NCBI GenBank assembly: GCA_027946555.1
Contig: JAPEVC010000267.1
Coordinates: 1 to 45,467 of the forward strand
Direction of reading: 5' to 3'
DNA length: 45,467 nucleotides
Source of the DNA: Gnomoniopsis sp. IMI 355080
Lineage: Eukaryota; Ascomycota; Sordariomycetes; Diaporthales; Gnomoniaceae
Below the pieces are notes generated by a model that did not search any database, was not told where the DNA came from, and saw nothing but the letters and a program-made list of their open reading frames with translations. The translations under genes were made by a program, and so were the position numbers. This document shows, piece by piece, positions 10,674 to 22,255 of this stretch (positions within the stretch are counted from its first letter, which is position 1; every line of letters begins with the position of its first letter).

Positions 10674-12656
10674 ATGGACGACAATGTTTGTCATGAGTTC
10701 CTGGATTTGGTCGTCCCAGCGGAGGAATTCCAATACAGCCCTATCCAGCCAGGGTGGATCCGAATGCTCGACCTACTCAACAAGCCTGGCGACGACGAGC
10801 CTCTCCGGTGCAGATTGCGCCAAGTCGAACTCCAGAGCCCCGAGGCTGACTACAATGCTCTGAGCTACGTCTGGGGCAGCGATCGCAAGCCCTTCGCAAT
10901 GCAAGTTTTGCGTGAAAGTCGGCCTGGATCATCGACAAGTACCGGGACGATTCATCTGACGAGAAGTCTCTATCATGCCCTTCGAGACTTGAGAGATTGC
11001 GCGGAGATTCAGCCCAAGACATTCTGGATTGACCAGATCTGTATTGACCAGGGCAATGAGGACGAGAAAAGCCACCAGGTATCACAGATGGGCAAAGTGT
11101 TCGCACACGCGACGCGAGTCTGGACGTACTTGGGATCACACCAGGAAACGGATGACGAAGCACTTGATCTTTTCGCCCGAATTTACGATCATTTCGAGCC
11201 TTTGTCGAGGAATTCGGATCTTTCTTCACTGCTGATGGACGAGGAACTGAGCTACAATTCAAACGCCAATGGAATGTATTCTCGCATGGCTCGAGATGAC
11301 ATTCCATCCGGTTTTCTGTTTCCTGAAGACTTGTTCCAAGGCGAGCCCGGCAAAAAGTTCGAAGACTTGAATTGGATAATCTCTGGGCCTTGGATAGAAA
11401 GGCTCTGGCTGTACCAGGAGAATATTTTAAACAATGACTTGAGCTTTTTCCGAGGTCAACGGACTCTGAATGCGGAGGCTGTGGAAATCCTATGCAAATT
11501 ATCGTTCATTAGTCTCATTCCATGGGTGCGAGCTACTTACGAAATTTTGCACGTACTTGAACAACGCCACAATTGGCACCGGCAAGAAGAATCGGCCTCG
11601 CAAATGCCCCTGGAGCGCCTGATCATATCGACCTCCAGTCTGCTGTGCCAGGACCCACGAGACAGAATATATGCTATCCTTGGAGTGGCATCAGATGCTA
11701 AGCAACTCAACATCTACCCGGACTATACCATATCTGCGGTGCAAGTGTTCACAAATCTCTCTGTGGCGTTCACGAAACGTTTGCTGGCATTAGATGGCTA
11801 TCATCCTCTCGAGGACTTGCTTAGCGTAGGGCGGGAGGTATCACTCAACGCATCATATGAACTCATACCAACATGGGCACCCACATATCTGGGAGGCATT
11901 TATTGGAACCCCCAAATCACCGACTTTGACGCGTCCCAAACCAGCTCAAGACAGTCCTCGAAGAAATTTGCAGGACAGATTCGTTTCGAATCCAAGCCCG
12001 ACGTCGAGAACGGCCTGCTGGTTGTAAAGGGCATGCGCCTTAATTTGATGTTGGAACAGAATTTGGGATCAATTCCGCACTGGTCATTAAGTCAATCTTT
12101 GACAATGACGGAGCTTGAGCAGATTTTGGCTATCCTCGAAAATATTCAAGAACTCGATCGAGTGGTTGATCACCTTCTATCTCGCTTTTGGGAAACATGC
12201 ATGATGGGCCGTGACACATTGGACAGCACAGTTGAGCAGACAGATGTGGAAGCAGCAGCTGCTGCGGGTTTCCGCGACGTATTGCAATTGCTACAACGGG
12301 CGCAAGCCGGGGATCGCATTGTTGTTGACAGGGAGTATATAAACAGGTTTTACGTTTCGACGTCGACTTTGCCCGGTGGTGTGAACAGTATGGCACGCCT
12401 CTTTCTCGATGGATTCATGTATCTAGCTGACAGGTCCTTGTGGATCTCGAAAGATCAGTATGTATGCTTAACGCCCCCCCAAGTACAGAAGGACGATATT
12501 GCCGTCATCCTATTCGGTGGGAAATGGATCTACTATCTGCGACCTGTAGGTGACAAGTTCGAGTACATCGGTTATGGTTATTCCGCAGGCTTTATGCACG
12601 GTGAGCCCTTCGTGGACGGCTGGGAGGACAAGGTTGAGACCTTTAAGTTGATTTGA
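10674..12656 (+). CDS. HET-domain (heterokaryon incompatibility) protein
   Basis: Single-exon gene of 660 residues from the ATG at 10674. HET-domain hallmarks are ALSYVWG at residues 62-68, FWIDQICIDQ at 117-126 followed by the helix ending in ATRVWTYLG, and WIERLWLYQE at 240-249. The stretch FQYSPIQPGWIRMLDLL matches the usual N-terminal entry of the domain, which supports this start. The C-terminal third (VCLTPPQVQKDDIAVILFGG, then IGYGYSAGFMHGEPF) is the common C-terminal module of this family. HET domains can trigger regulated cell death when allelic or non-allelic partners meet, but most genomic copies have no known role. No NACHT, WD40 or other partner domain is fused, and no obvious partner gene is adjacent. 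Upstream in-frame ATGs could add up to 53 residues. Confidence 0.92.
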   Translation: MDDNVCHEFLDLVVPAEEFQYSPIQPGWIRMLDLLNKPGDDEPLRCRLRQVELQSPEADYNALSYVWGSDRKPFAMQVLRESRPGSSTSTGTIHLTRSLYHALRDLRDCAEIQPKTFWIDQICIDQGNEDEKSHQVSQMGKVFAHATRVWTYLGSHQETDDEALDLFARIYDHFEPLSRNSDLSSLLMDEELSYNSNANGMYSRMARDDIPSGFLFPEDLFQGEPGKKFEDLNWIISGPWIERLWLYQENILNNDLSFFRGQRTLNAEAVEILCKLSFISLIPWVRATYEILHVLEQRHNWHRQEESASQMPLERLIISTSSLLCQDPRDRIYAILGVASDAKQLNIYPDYTISAVQVFTNLSVAFTKRLLALDGYHPLEDLLSVGREVSLNASYELIPTWAPTYLGGIYWNPQITDFDASQTSSRQSSKKFAGQIRFESKPDVENGLLVVKGMRLNLMLEQNLGSIPHWSLSQSLTMTELEQILAILENIQELDRVVDHLLSRFWETCMMGRDTLDSTVEQTDVEAAAAAGFRDVLQLLQRAQAGDRIVVDREYINRFYVSTSTLPGGVNSMARLFLDGFMYLADRSLWISKDQYVCLTPPQVQKDDIAVILFGGKWIYYLRPVGDKFEYIGYGYSAGFMHGEPFVDGWEDKVETFKLI

Positions 12657-13905
12657 AGAGCCCTTAGGCCAAGTGAAATCAGGGAAAAGTGGAGGGTGGA
12701 ATTTTTCGACTTTAAGCAGTTTGTCTCACATCCGTGGAGCACTAGAGAAAGCGGGGGTCTTTAATTATCAACCTACGATGTTATGTCGACGGCATGAATA
12801 TGTACATTGTTCCCTTCCTTTCATATGACTGCTATAGCTTTCGCAAGTCGCACGTCCAACCAACGTGGGCAGATTACCAGAAGCTTCTCGTGACAAGAAA
12901 TGCTCTCAACACGGCCCGGTCTCACATCACAACTAGGAGTAAAGTACACATCGATTCATCAACGAATGGGAAAGTCCGTCACTTATCAGATGAGGGAGAC
13001 TGAGGAACAAGGCTACCTACCTAGGTAGGTATGAGGCCATCACCAATAGGCCGACGGCGGAGAACTTGAGACCCATACAAATCTCCTGCATTGCTTTTCA
13101 TCCCTTTGCACGGTTCACTATGCCTTGCGTTTCGCAAACTCATCTCGGGCTGTTGCCCAATTCGTTGCATAGTTCAAGCAAGCAAGCCTAACCAATGAGT
13201 CTACCTACCCAGATGCAGTCCCCAACCTTAAGCGAGCCTATTCGTGAAGTTCCAGTGTACTTTCAAGGCAGATATACTATCGGCACAAATTGGGGTCAGG
13301 TCGATATCGTATTGTCCATTTTGATATGTAGTGACTATAACGCCTTGTCACAGGCCAAATGCCGTCCTGTGTGCATGCTTGTTGGGAGGAACATAGCCAC
13401 TGAGCTGGAGATAGCAGCCGCGGTCTGTTCCCAGTATCCCAGGCAAAACCGATAACGCCCCGATCCAGATGCACCAACCCGTACACGCTGATAGCGTGAT
13501 TCCATTCCAAAACGCCTTTTACCATGGAGGTTTCCGTCCAGCCCAAGAACCGCATGAAGAACTATCGAACGTATATAAGCACAAATGCCGGCCGCGAAAA
13601 GAGACGTCCACCCAAGACTGATCGAACCTAAGTCCCAGCCAATCCTCGCGACAGTGAAGCACGGCGAAGAGCCATGTCAACTACCACAGATTGTTTCAAA
13701 GAAAAGCTATACGAAAGCCTTGAACGGGAAACAATACAACAGATTCCCCATTCTACCGAAGCTGGACGCCTTCAGAACAATGTATCTCGAACATAAGGTG
13801 AATTGAATGGCAACAGCAAATATCCGATGCCCGAGAAGACAGCTGGAGCTTATCGGACTGTCTGTGATCTTGCTGCGCTATGAAGGGACACTGTAGTTCA
13901 ATGCC
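12657..13905. other. Convergent intergenic region
   Basis: The region lies between the stop codons of the HET gene and the minus-strand Whi5-like gene. Short open frames (up to 86 codons) have no family resemblance. It contains the longest perfect palindrome noticed in the window (13014-13031). Confidence 0.55.
13014..13031. repeat. 18-bp perfect palindrome TACCTACCTAGGTAGGTA
   Basis: The sequence TACCTACCTAGGTAGGTA equals its own reverse complement. Related shorter palindromes with the core TACCTAGGTA or GGTACC occur at 861-874, 19591-19600, 39230-39239 and 44876-44889, always outside genes. Whether they are relics, binding sites or neutral low-complexity sequence is not known. Confidence 0.8.
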
Positions 13906-15541
13906 CTAGTAACGCGTACCCAGGCCCTGTTGGCGAGCAGGCAGCAAGATCTCCCCATCCGAATCGGAAGAGTCGTCTTCTGCCGCCACACGGTCCAGAA
14001 CCTCATCTAGATGCTCTAGTGATAACCTTTGTCTGGGTCTTTCAGGTTTGCGCAAGCCACCTGAGGACGGTAGCGGATGTCTTCCATTGGCGGATAAGCT
14101 ATTGGCTTTGTGCATCGCCGGCACAGCAGGTCGCGCGTACGCAGCGTGGCGACGAGGACTTGTCGGGTCATCCAAATCCATCTCAGTGGGATGGACAGGT
14201 GCCGTCCCGAAGCCCACACGCTTTTGAGGTGAATGAGATGCAGGAAGAGGCTGTGAACTGGGAACCGGCCGTCCATTTGGCAACCCTTTGCGTTTGGGCG
14301 CAGATTTTGGTAAAGGTTTTCGTTGCGAGCTCGGGGCGGAGGTCGCTCCATTCCGAAGACTGCTCAGCGGCTGAGGACCAGGCTGGTATGTCTTCATGTT
14401 CGCAGAATTTCCGGGACTACTCATGAAGAGAAGTGCTTCCATTGCATCCTTTTCTCTGTTGTTATGCGTAGGAGAGATTACCATGGGGTTTGCTGCGGCG
14501 CTCAAGTTGCGGTTGGCAGGTGTGATATGAAGTGGTGCCACGGCGGGTGTGTGCGGGCTGTCATGGTGAGATCGTGGAGCGAGGAAACTTGGCGTACACT
14601 TTGAATCTGAATTTCTGCGGGGATGAGGTTCATTGCGATGAGGTTGTATAGACACCGGGGGAGCCAAAGAAGGAGAACCCTGAAGCCGGGATGATGGTGA
14701 GTCTCCACTGGGACTCGCTGAAGTACCTCGCGCAGCGCCATCAATCGAGCGCCTGGAAACTGGTTGTGGGTGAAAGCTGGGAGGAGTTGAACGATGCAAA
14801 TTCCCGACCTTGGGGCTGGCTGAGGATCGAGCTCTGCCAGCAATGGTAGAGTTACTTGAGGCAGGAGAGCCAGCTCTGGAAGCTAGATTCTCCACCTCAT
14901 CAATGGTACGTGACTGCCAACCGTGCTGAACCTTCACCATGGCATACGTCAAACGCGTCTTTAGATCCCAAGACAGCTGGTATCAGGATGCGTCAGTGGG
15001 CAATTTTACCAATGGACCACCGTATGTGAGACAGTGAGCAGTTCCTGTGAGGACTTACATCGGTGAAGTGGCTGCTAGTGGTAGAAGCGGCGCTTACGCC
15101 GCTCACATTTCGAGAGTGACTGGAAGGACGGGGAGGAGATGCGGTTGGGGAAGATCTCGCATCCTTGACGGCGCCATCGGCAGTCCTTTTTACGGAAGAG
15201 CGCGCACCATAGTCGGGCATCTTCTCTTGAGCAGCAGCCAACTGGGACAGCTGGAGCAATTGCGACTCCTGGCTGGAGCCCTGACCACTACTGGCAGCCC
15301 CATTGCTTGCTGATCTTTCAATTATTGGAGGTGTGAAGACGCGCATGGACTCGGTGGAGTTAGAGGAGTGGTTGGTGGCCTGTGAGCCACTGTGGGAGGA
15401 CGTTTGCTTCTGCAGCGGGTAGGAAACGGCCGTGTCAATGGGACTGACTTGAGTGATTGTCGAGACAGACACAGATGCGGAGCCTTTGTTATCGCTGGCT
15501 TCGACCTGGCTCGGCCGGTGATTGACGGGCCGGAACGACAT
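13906..15541 (-). CDS. Whi5-like cell-cycle repressor (Whi5/Nrm1 motif), probable
   Basis: Exons on the minus strand are 15541-15059 and 14976-13906, joined by an 82-nt intron, giving 517 residues. Most of the protein is low-complexity, rich in Ser, Pro, Thr and Asn, with many SP/TP sites such as SPTASPP and RSTPPS, and looks disordered. The one compact conserved block starts at the junction, residues 162-181: LSWDLKTRLTYAMVKVQHGW, followed by QSRTIDEVENLAS. This fits the short Whi5-type motif with which yeast Whi5 and Nrm1 contact SBF/MBF. Family knowledge suggests repression of G1/S genes, relieved by CDK phosphorylation of SP/TP sites; both are inference here. The short C-terminus ends in a conserved-looking acidic patch (AEDDSSDSDGEILLP). 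Identification rests on the single motif. Confidence 0.75.
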
Positions 15542-16800
15542 GGTCGACTCCGGACGATGACCGTCAACGGCGCCTGCGGTAACAATCGCGTCGCTATCCT
15601 TGTTATATAATAGGATATGCGCACATTCGGCGTCTCGAAAGGACTAGGAGCTGGGTCGCGCGGACAATTCGAGCAATCGGGGAGAGGGTGGCAGGAGTAG
15701 CGAATGTGGTGATTCACGATGTTGTCGCGACGCGCAATTCGGGCTCGCGCGGATGACTTGGTGTGAATGATTGTCGCTTTGAACTGCAATCAGATTTCGG
15801 CGTTTCCAGTAGCAATACTGCCGGTCCTGATAGAAGGGACCTATGCATATGTGTAGGGATAATGGTGAGTAAAGAAGAAATGCCGCCGTGACTGGAGAGG
15901 TGCTCTGTGGTGGTGGTGGCGGCGGCGGTCGGTAGAGGCGCTGGGGCGCTGGACAGCAAAGATGGGGGGGATGGACTAGAGAATTGATAGAGTACGCGGT
16001 AGGCGCGACGCACGCTGCAAGTTCTCGTCTCGGACAGGTGAGGGGGCCCGGGCCCAGCCGTGTGCTAGCAAGGTCCTCGCCCCAATCGTGATGCCTGCCA
16101 GGACGTTCTCGGTTCCTTACCTCATTTCGTCCGTGTCAAAACGCGCAAGAGCACAAAGGGAATCCCCAGCCACCGTTCAAGGATTGGCTTAGTCTTGTTC
16201 GAACATACTCGAAAAGTCTTGATGGAAACAACGAAAGCGAGTACACAGCATTTGTTGTACCATTACCTAAGAGCATGACGACTTCCAGTACACAATTGAG
16301 CAACGCTTGTGTTCATTGTCAAGCCACAGGGAAAAGCGGCATGTACCATAGTACACAGCCACAAATATCTAATGCTTATTGCCGCCAAACCAAGATCGGC
16401 CGAAGAGCATGTGACACCGCGCGGTGGCGCTTTTGACTACATAGTACATGCAGCACTTACCGGGTACCACATGCACCGATTCGCCCTGCCCTAATATATG
16501 AACAGCTTTTCATTAAGTGCTCAATTACTTATGTGGCCGAGAACGAGCTGTCAGTATGATGTGCCCTTAGAACCATTCCATCGCACTATAAAGTTGAACG
16601 CAGTCGAACTTAGCAAAGCATAATTCGGGTTGCAATCCGCAAGCAGCAAGCTACTTCTGCGCCTATTCGGACCTATCGCTTGGTTGCTAGTAGAGATCTT
16701 CTGACCGTAGCACGCACTTATGTACAGTAGTGTTTTGCAACAGCATGTTCTCTTAGACGTGTCCCAATTGAAGTCTACGCTCCTACGGCTCCAGTCTCGT
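15542..16800. other. Intergenic region, Whi5-like promoter and transporter 3' end
   Basis: Both flanking genes are on the minus strand, so this region contains the promoter and leader of the Whi5-like gene (near 15542-16100, including a GGT/GGC repeat at about 15909-15932) and the 3' untranslated region of the transporter. No gene is recognisable. Confidence 0.55.
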
Positions 16801-18643
16801 CTAGTACTGGAAACGCCATCGAGGGTCATCATCACCGCCCCAATCCTTCAATTCGCCCACTTCCTTCACCTCTGCGGCAATACCGTCCCTCTTTGTATTC
16901 TCCCGCTTGAGTATGAAGTACAGCGCGCCGGAAACGAGCACATTCGCAAGCAAATAACCCAGCGCGAAGCTGTGTCCAACAATATACCGTGGCCCGTCGT
17001 TGGCCCGGTACAGTTGCGTGCCCAATACGGCACCGCAATTTCCAATCGAGATTTGCATGGCGTTCGCAACGGCCCGTTTCGTCTGCCCGCTCACATTGAT
17101 GGCCGGCCACGAGAGGGCGAGCGCCGTGGCTGGGTAGATCCCGCCTGCCGCAAAGAACGTGCCGAGATATGAAACACCGGGACGGGCCTTGGGGTTGGTA
17201 TTTGCTAGAAGAATGATGTAGCCGATCGCTCCAAATGCTGCTGAGCCGGCGATGAATGGCGCGCGCTTGTTGGTGCGTTCGGACAGCGCTGCTACGGTGA
17301 GGGTGGTCACGAAAGCAAATGCGTACGGTGGGATCGTCAGAAGCTGCGCATTGGCCGCAGTGTAGCCGAGGGACTGGATGATGCTTGGCTGTTTATCCTG
17401 ATCAGTATCTTACAGACTATCAGCATGAGGAGTGTTTTGTGAATTAACATACCACGAACAGCGAGAACGTATACAGCGGCAGGGACATGGTATGGAAAGC
17501 AAATCCATACAACCAACATTTAGGATCTTTGATTGCACGCATGACATTGGCCCAAGTGAAGCGCTCGTCATGCGTACAATCACTGTCTGCCGACAACCGG
17601 GCGTGTATGACAGCTCGCTCCGTCTCGGTCAAAAAGCCTGCTGTATCTGGATAGTTGTAGACGAACAAGTATGCGCCGGCGGCCACGACTATCGTTGCAA
17701 GACCTTCCTACAAAGCAAGTGTATGTCAGAACAGCTGTACACTCGAGTTGACCTCGCCCCGTCTAGACTAACCAGGATGAATATCCAGCGCCAGCCATTG
17801 TCCCAGACGATGCCGCGCATGAAGCTGATTCCCTTAGAACAGAATGTTAGTTCTCTATTCGTTATGGAGTGGTTGAATTTGTCACTCACATATGCAAGAA
17901 TGCCTCCAAACGAGCCCGCTAGAGCCGCGGCACTGAAGAACAGGGAAATGCGGAATTGTCTTTCACGTCTCTTGTACCACATTGAGAAATAGTAGACGAC
18001 TCCGGGGAAAAGACCTGACTCGGCTGTACTCCTGTCAGTTTTCTTACAAGTCGTGCATAAGTCCAACCCGGGGGGGCATTACTAACCCACTCCCAAGAAG
18101 AAACGAGCAACAAAAAACCCAGCAAGATTTTGCACGATGCCCAGCAACGTAGCTACAATTCCCCATGCGATTGTCAAAGTGGGGAGCCATAGCCGTGGTG
18201 ATGTGCGCTTCAATATGATATTGCACGGTATCTTGCGACTAGTCAGCTAATCGGATCTCCAGTACTGTACAACGTTACGCCGGCCACTCACTTCAAACAG
18301 GACATAGCCAATGAAGTATAACGTCAGACCAGTTAAATATTGATTCCCAGCTGAGTATTTCGTAAGCATTTGTCCATCGTAGAGGAAAGCCTGGACACGT
18401 ACTCATTCCCAAGTCCGAAGCCAGGCCTTCTATGCGTGCGTTTGCAACATTGGAACGGTCGAGGAAGGAGAGCAAGTAAAGGATGCCAACCGCAGGAAGT
18501 AGCCTCCAGTCTATCTTCCGCAGCAGGGCTTTTTCATTGATGTCGATGGCGCCGACATTCTCGTTGTCAGATACCGAGCCAGGGCTGACGTCTTTATTCT
18601 CGCGATCCTTGTCGTGTTGATACTCGACGTTTGCTTCAGCCAT
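16801..18643 (-). CDS. MFS transporter, Dal5-like anion:cation symporter family
   Basis: Probable plasma-membrane symporter of the allantoate/nicotinate-permease (Dal5/Tna1) group; substrate unknown. Seven minus-strand exons: 18643-18403, 18350-18292, 18231-18087, 18023-17890, 17832-17773, 17707-17453 and 17388-16801, giving 493 residues. Introns are 52-65 nt. Key pieces are LLSFLDRSNVANARIEGL after TM1, TGNQYLTGLTLYFIGYVLFE, PCNIILKR (family motif), SGLFPGVVYYFSMWYKRRER, GWRWIFILEGL, PSIIQSLGYTAANAQLLT and the late GNCGAVLGTQLYRANDGPRY. All match the family, which has 12 membrane helices. The start is the ATG at 18643; the frame extends upstream but has no further ATG. In the last junction an acceptor 9 nt upstream would add Asp-Lys-Gln; the chosen one (exon from 17388) restores the FVPSII match seen in relatives. 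Confidence 0.92.
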
Positions 18644-21600
18644 GCTGCTTAAACTTTCGTAGCAACCGCCTCTGTATGGACGCAGAGACGTTGTTTCAGG
18701 CTTGAGCGCTGTGACCGTCACAGGAACCGATAGCTTTTATAAGGGCCGCAATGAAGTTAAGGCTTCCGAAGTCATCAGCGCCAGGGAAGTGAGGGAAGAT
18801 TCAAGTAAGTCGTAGGACTAGAAAGCAGGAGAGTTTCTATGTATTTGGAAGAAGTCCTGCGAATCCCCACCATCTTGACCCAAAAGGCCTGGAGCCAAAA
18901 TCCGACCCAAAGTTATCAATCATGTTAGGGCCGATGGCGCAATCCGTGGGTGAAGCAGTGGTTTGAGCAAATTGCCAAATTGTGATTGGACAAGTGCTGG
19001 GGTTGCACGTTGCGCGACAGGGATACCGATCACGACATTGCCATGACGTTGGTTCAAGTGCTATAACGAACGGAGTGCTATAAGTGCCGAAATAGATTTT
19101 GTTAAATAGTAGACCCTCAAGAGATGATTCCTTGTAGTATTGTCCCAGAAAATTGGTACTTGGAATGGGAAGGTGATAATCCCATTAGCTACCATCTATC
19201 AGGCAACATGTTACGCATGCATGATATAGTTGTCAAAATTCGAAGTGTAAAAATGACTCTCGATATTCTACACCTTAATTTTCATCGTAGCTGGTTGTGG
19301 TTGAGTTCGGAATAGTATCAGAGCAAGCGAAAATGATTTTATCATTCACCGAGTTCAACCTTCGTGAGCCAGTTGCCCAGATTAATACGAAGGGCATCGC
19401 GCATCATTTTAGTTGGCCGAATGACTATATGCTGAGCAGGCTGTGCCAACCTTGATGTCTAGCTTCTCCGGTTGATGACATTCGTCTCCTGGGAGAAGAA
19501 GCTGGGCGAAGAGACATACCATTGCCAGGTGAACGGACTTTTGATGGGGCCTAGAAAATATCGATTTCGCCGGCGGCCTCACTACCTACTTAGGTACCTA
19601 TGAGGCACTCGAATACTCATGCCGTCGAAGCGCCCGAAGGACTGCCCCACGGGCGCGAACGCATTGCGAGGAAGTCAAGAGAATCTCTCAGCTATGCGAG
19701 TAGCTTTAAGTGTAGGTTAATTGTTGCGAAGTAAATGGATCCTGAATCAAAAGGCCTTACCGTTGTATCGGGACGTGGCAGCGAATAAAATCAGGATTCT
19801 GCGTGAGCCCCTACACTGCATCCCGCGCCTATAACTGACCCCTGCATCAGCAATGAGTTATGATGTGGAAAATACCTAAGTACCTGCCAAGATGAGTTTG
19901 ATTCATCACAACCTGGAGGCCCTTTGAGATGTCGAAAGGACGAGACTCGACTCACTTACCGTTCCCCAAGGTTCCATTCCCTCCTGTACATATGGATCAT
20001 GATAGATCGTGTCTTCTGCCTAGACTCTCGTGGGCTTCTAAAACTCTTCACTTCATCAGCATGGGATATAACTTGTGTCCCCCTCGTTACGTCTACTCCA
20101 ATGCTGCGGCTTGTCTATCTGGTTTGAGGTTGTCCGGGACAAGACACAAGATACACTCACCTTGATGTGACGGGTTACTACGGATACGAGAATCATAATC
20201 CAGATCAGGAACCATGTTTGAATAGCACTTTTCCTCGCTCTTGTTGTAATCTAGCCTTGATGCTGAGCCGATGCTTGCACGACCAAAGAGCTATGTGCAC
20301 AATGCGCACGGCTCAAATGTAGACGCTGACACATCGTATCACTTTGACGGATGCTCCGAAGCAAACTTGAAAATAGATCCACAATATCGAATCTACCCCA
20401 AGCGGATTAGCAAAGGTGAAGTGATGGACGTATATTAGGCCTATGTCCTTCTCCATGCCGGCGATCCGGCCCGTAGACGCGGCTTTTCGACGCTTGGTGC
20501 CATAATGCGTCTTCTAGTCGGAGCATATGATTACAGTACTACGGTAATTCCACGCAGGTCTTCACTATCGGTCGATTCATTCACAAGCACCTCGAGCAAA
20601 AATCAGCCAAGCAAGCACAACAAGTAGTAGGGAGCGCATAAGCGACTGAGACTGGATCTCAAGCACGACATAAACTACTGTAACTACCTGGGCATACCTG
20701 ACCCTCCGGACCTATCTTTTGACGTCCACATCAAAAACATTGAGTCAGCCCTAATCCCACATTACAACCCATACACAATACTGGTGTGGCATTGGAGGTC
20801 ACCATTGGTGTAGCGTTACCTGATACCCCAAACAGTAGCTAGAGGATTCTGGCCCTGGGATAGAAGATTTGAGACCTCGAGCTATGAGCCGAAGGATGAA
20901 GGTTCGTCTGAAGACGTTCCAGGGGTCCAAGACAACAATCTCCTCGCACCATTCCATTGACAATTGTGTTTGGAGCCGTCCCACAGACATTGCATCTGAT
21001 TCGAAGTCTGGATGCCCAGACTACAAGATGTTTTCACATATAATGTTTCCGACTCTTCAGACCTGGTCCCCAGATCGCAGTCATAGCATACGCCTTGTAT
21101 TTTATGGAAAAGGTAAGGGACAATGTGAGTCTGCCAAGACCTGCAAAGCTGTACGCCGTAGAACGAACTGGCGGATAGATCCGATATCAGAAGCCATGTT
21201 GATGTTCTGGGACCCCCTAGTCATTGTAAACCAACAGGGGATCTTTAGCGCAGTGTGGGGTGAGTATCCCTGTCAAGAACGAGGGGAGCTCGGAGCTCAA
21301 TATGGCTTGTGCACAGCTGTTTTGAGGACCCTCAGGGCTCGCGTCAAGCAGGTGAAGTAAGAGCCACTTCACTTCGTCGGGGAATACCATATGATAGACT
21401 TGCATCTTTCAACACCACCACCCCACCTCCCTGGTTGAGGGCTGCCATGATCTTCATGATCAACAATGTTTGCATCTGCAGACACCTTGCATTGAGAAAT
21501 TCCCGATAAAGTAATAGCAAGTTCCATTCCATGCCCTCACCAAACCCGCGCGCAGTACCTTGACCTCGGTCCCCTGTTCATCCGATCCCAACGCGTCGAC

Positions 21601-22255
21601 CAGCCGAGAACCACAACATCCCAAGCCAGCCTCCTTCCGGCACATTCTCACAGACCGGGACAGCGTCAATCGAAACGTCAAGACCGTATTAGAGACAGCA
21701 AAAACCCTTCAAGTCCCTAAAATAGGCCAGGCTACAGACAAATCAACTCCCAGCCCTGCCTCGAGGCTACCGCTGCAGGGCCTCCCACACCGCGATTGAC
21801 TTCAGAGGCCGTCAGCGCCTGCAGTCTTGGTCAACTCTTCGCCCTTGGCAGCTCCTTGGATGTCGTCTACCCTTTGTATCGAAAGAAGACCACCCGTGTT
21901 CTCAACCACAATTTGTTGAATTCTCGACTCCTGTGCGGCCCGCCGGAACGAGCCTCCCATCCGACACCACCGAATTCGCGACAAGTCGATCCATTCCGAC
22001 TCAGATGCTTTCTGAACCTGTACCGAAACGGCTGGATTTTCCAAATTCCTATTCGAAAGAGACTGCCTGCCTCAATTGGGCCCGCAAGACCTCATCAGTA
22101 CACGAATGGCCTAGACGAATACGCAGCACACCTTGTTAAAATTTGTTGCAAGGCTGGCAGGCATTCTGCGCCAGCATTCAACGGTGAGGCGCGTACGGGA
22201 CTTCACAACGGGTGGGAAGGCCCAGTGGTCTTAGGCGTCCCGGCACCTATTCAAA
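18644..22255. other. 3.6 kb gene-poor region between transporter and sirtuin
   Basis: The region separates divergent starts. Open frames reach 163 codons (20869-21360) and, nearer the sirtuin, a frame of 219 codons overlapping its 5' end (21796-22455). None resembles a known family, has a supporting splice pattern or shows convincing coding character. It holds a TAGGTACCTA palindrome (19591-19600). The last few hundred bases are presumably the sirtuin promoter and leader. It may also hold decayed or lineage-specific sequence that I cannot name. Confidence 0.5.
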
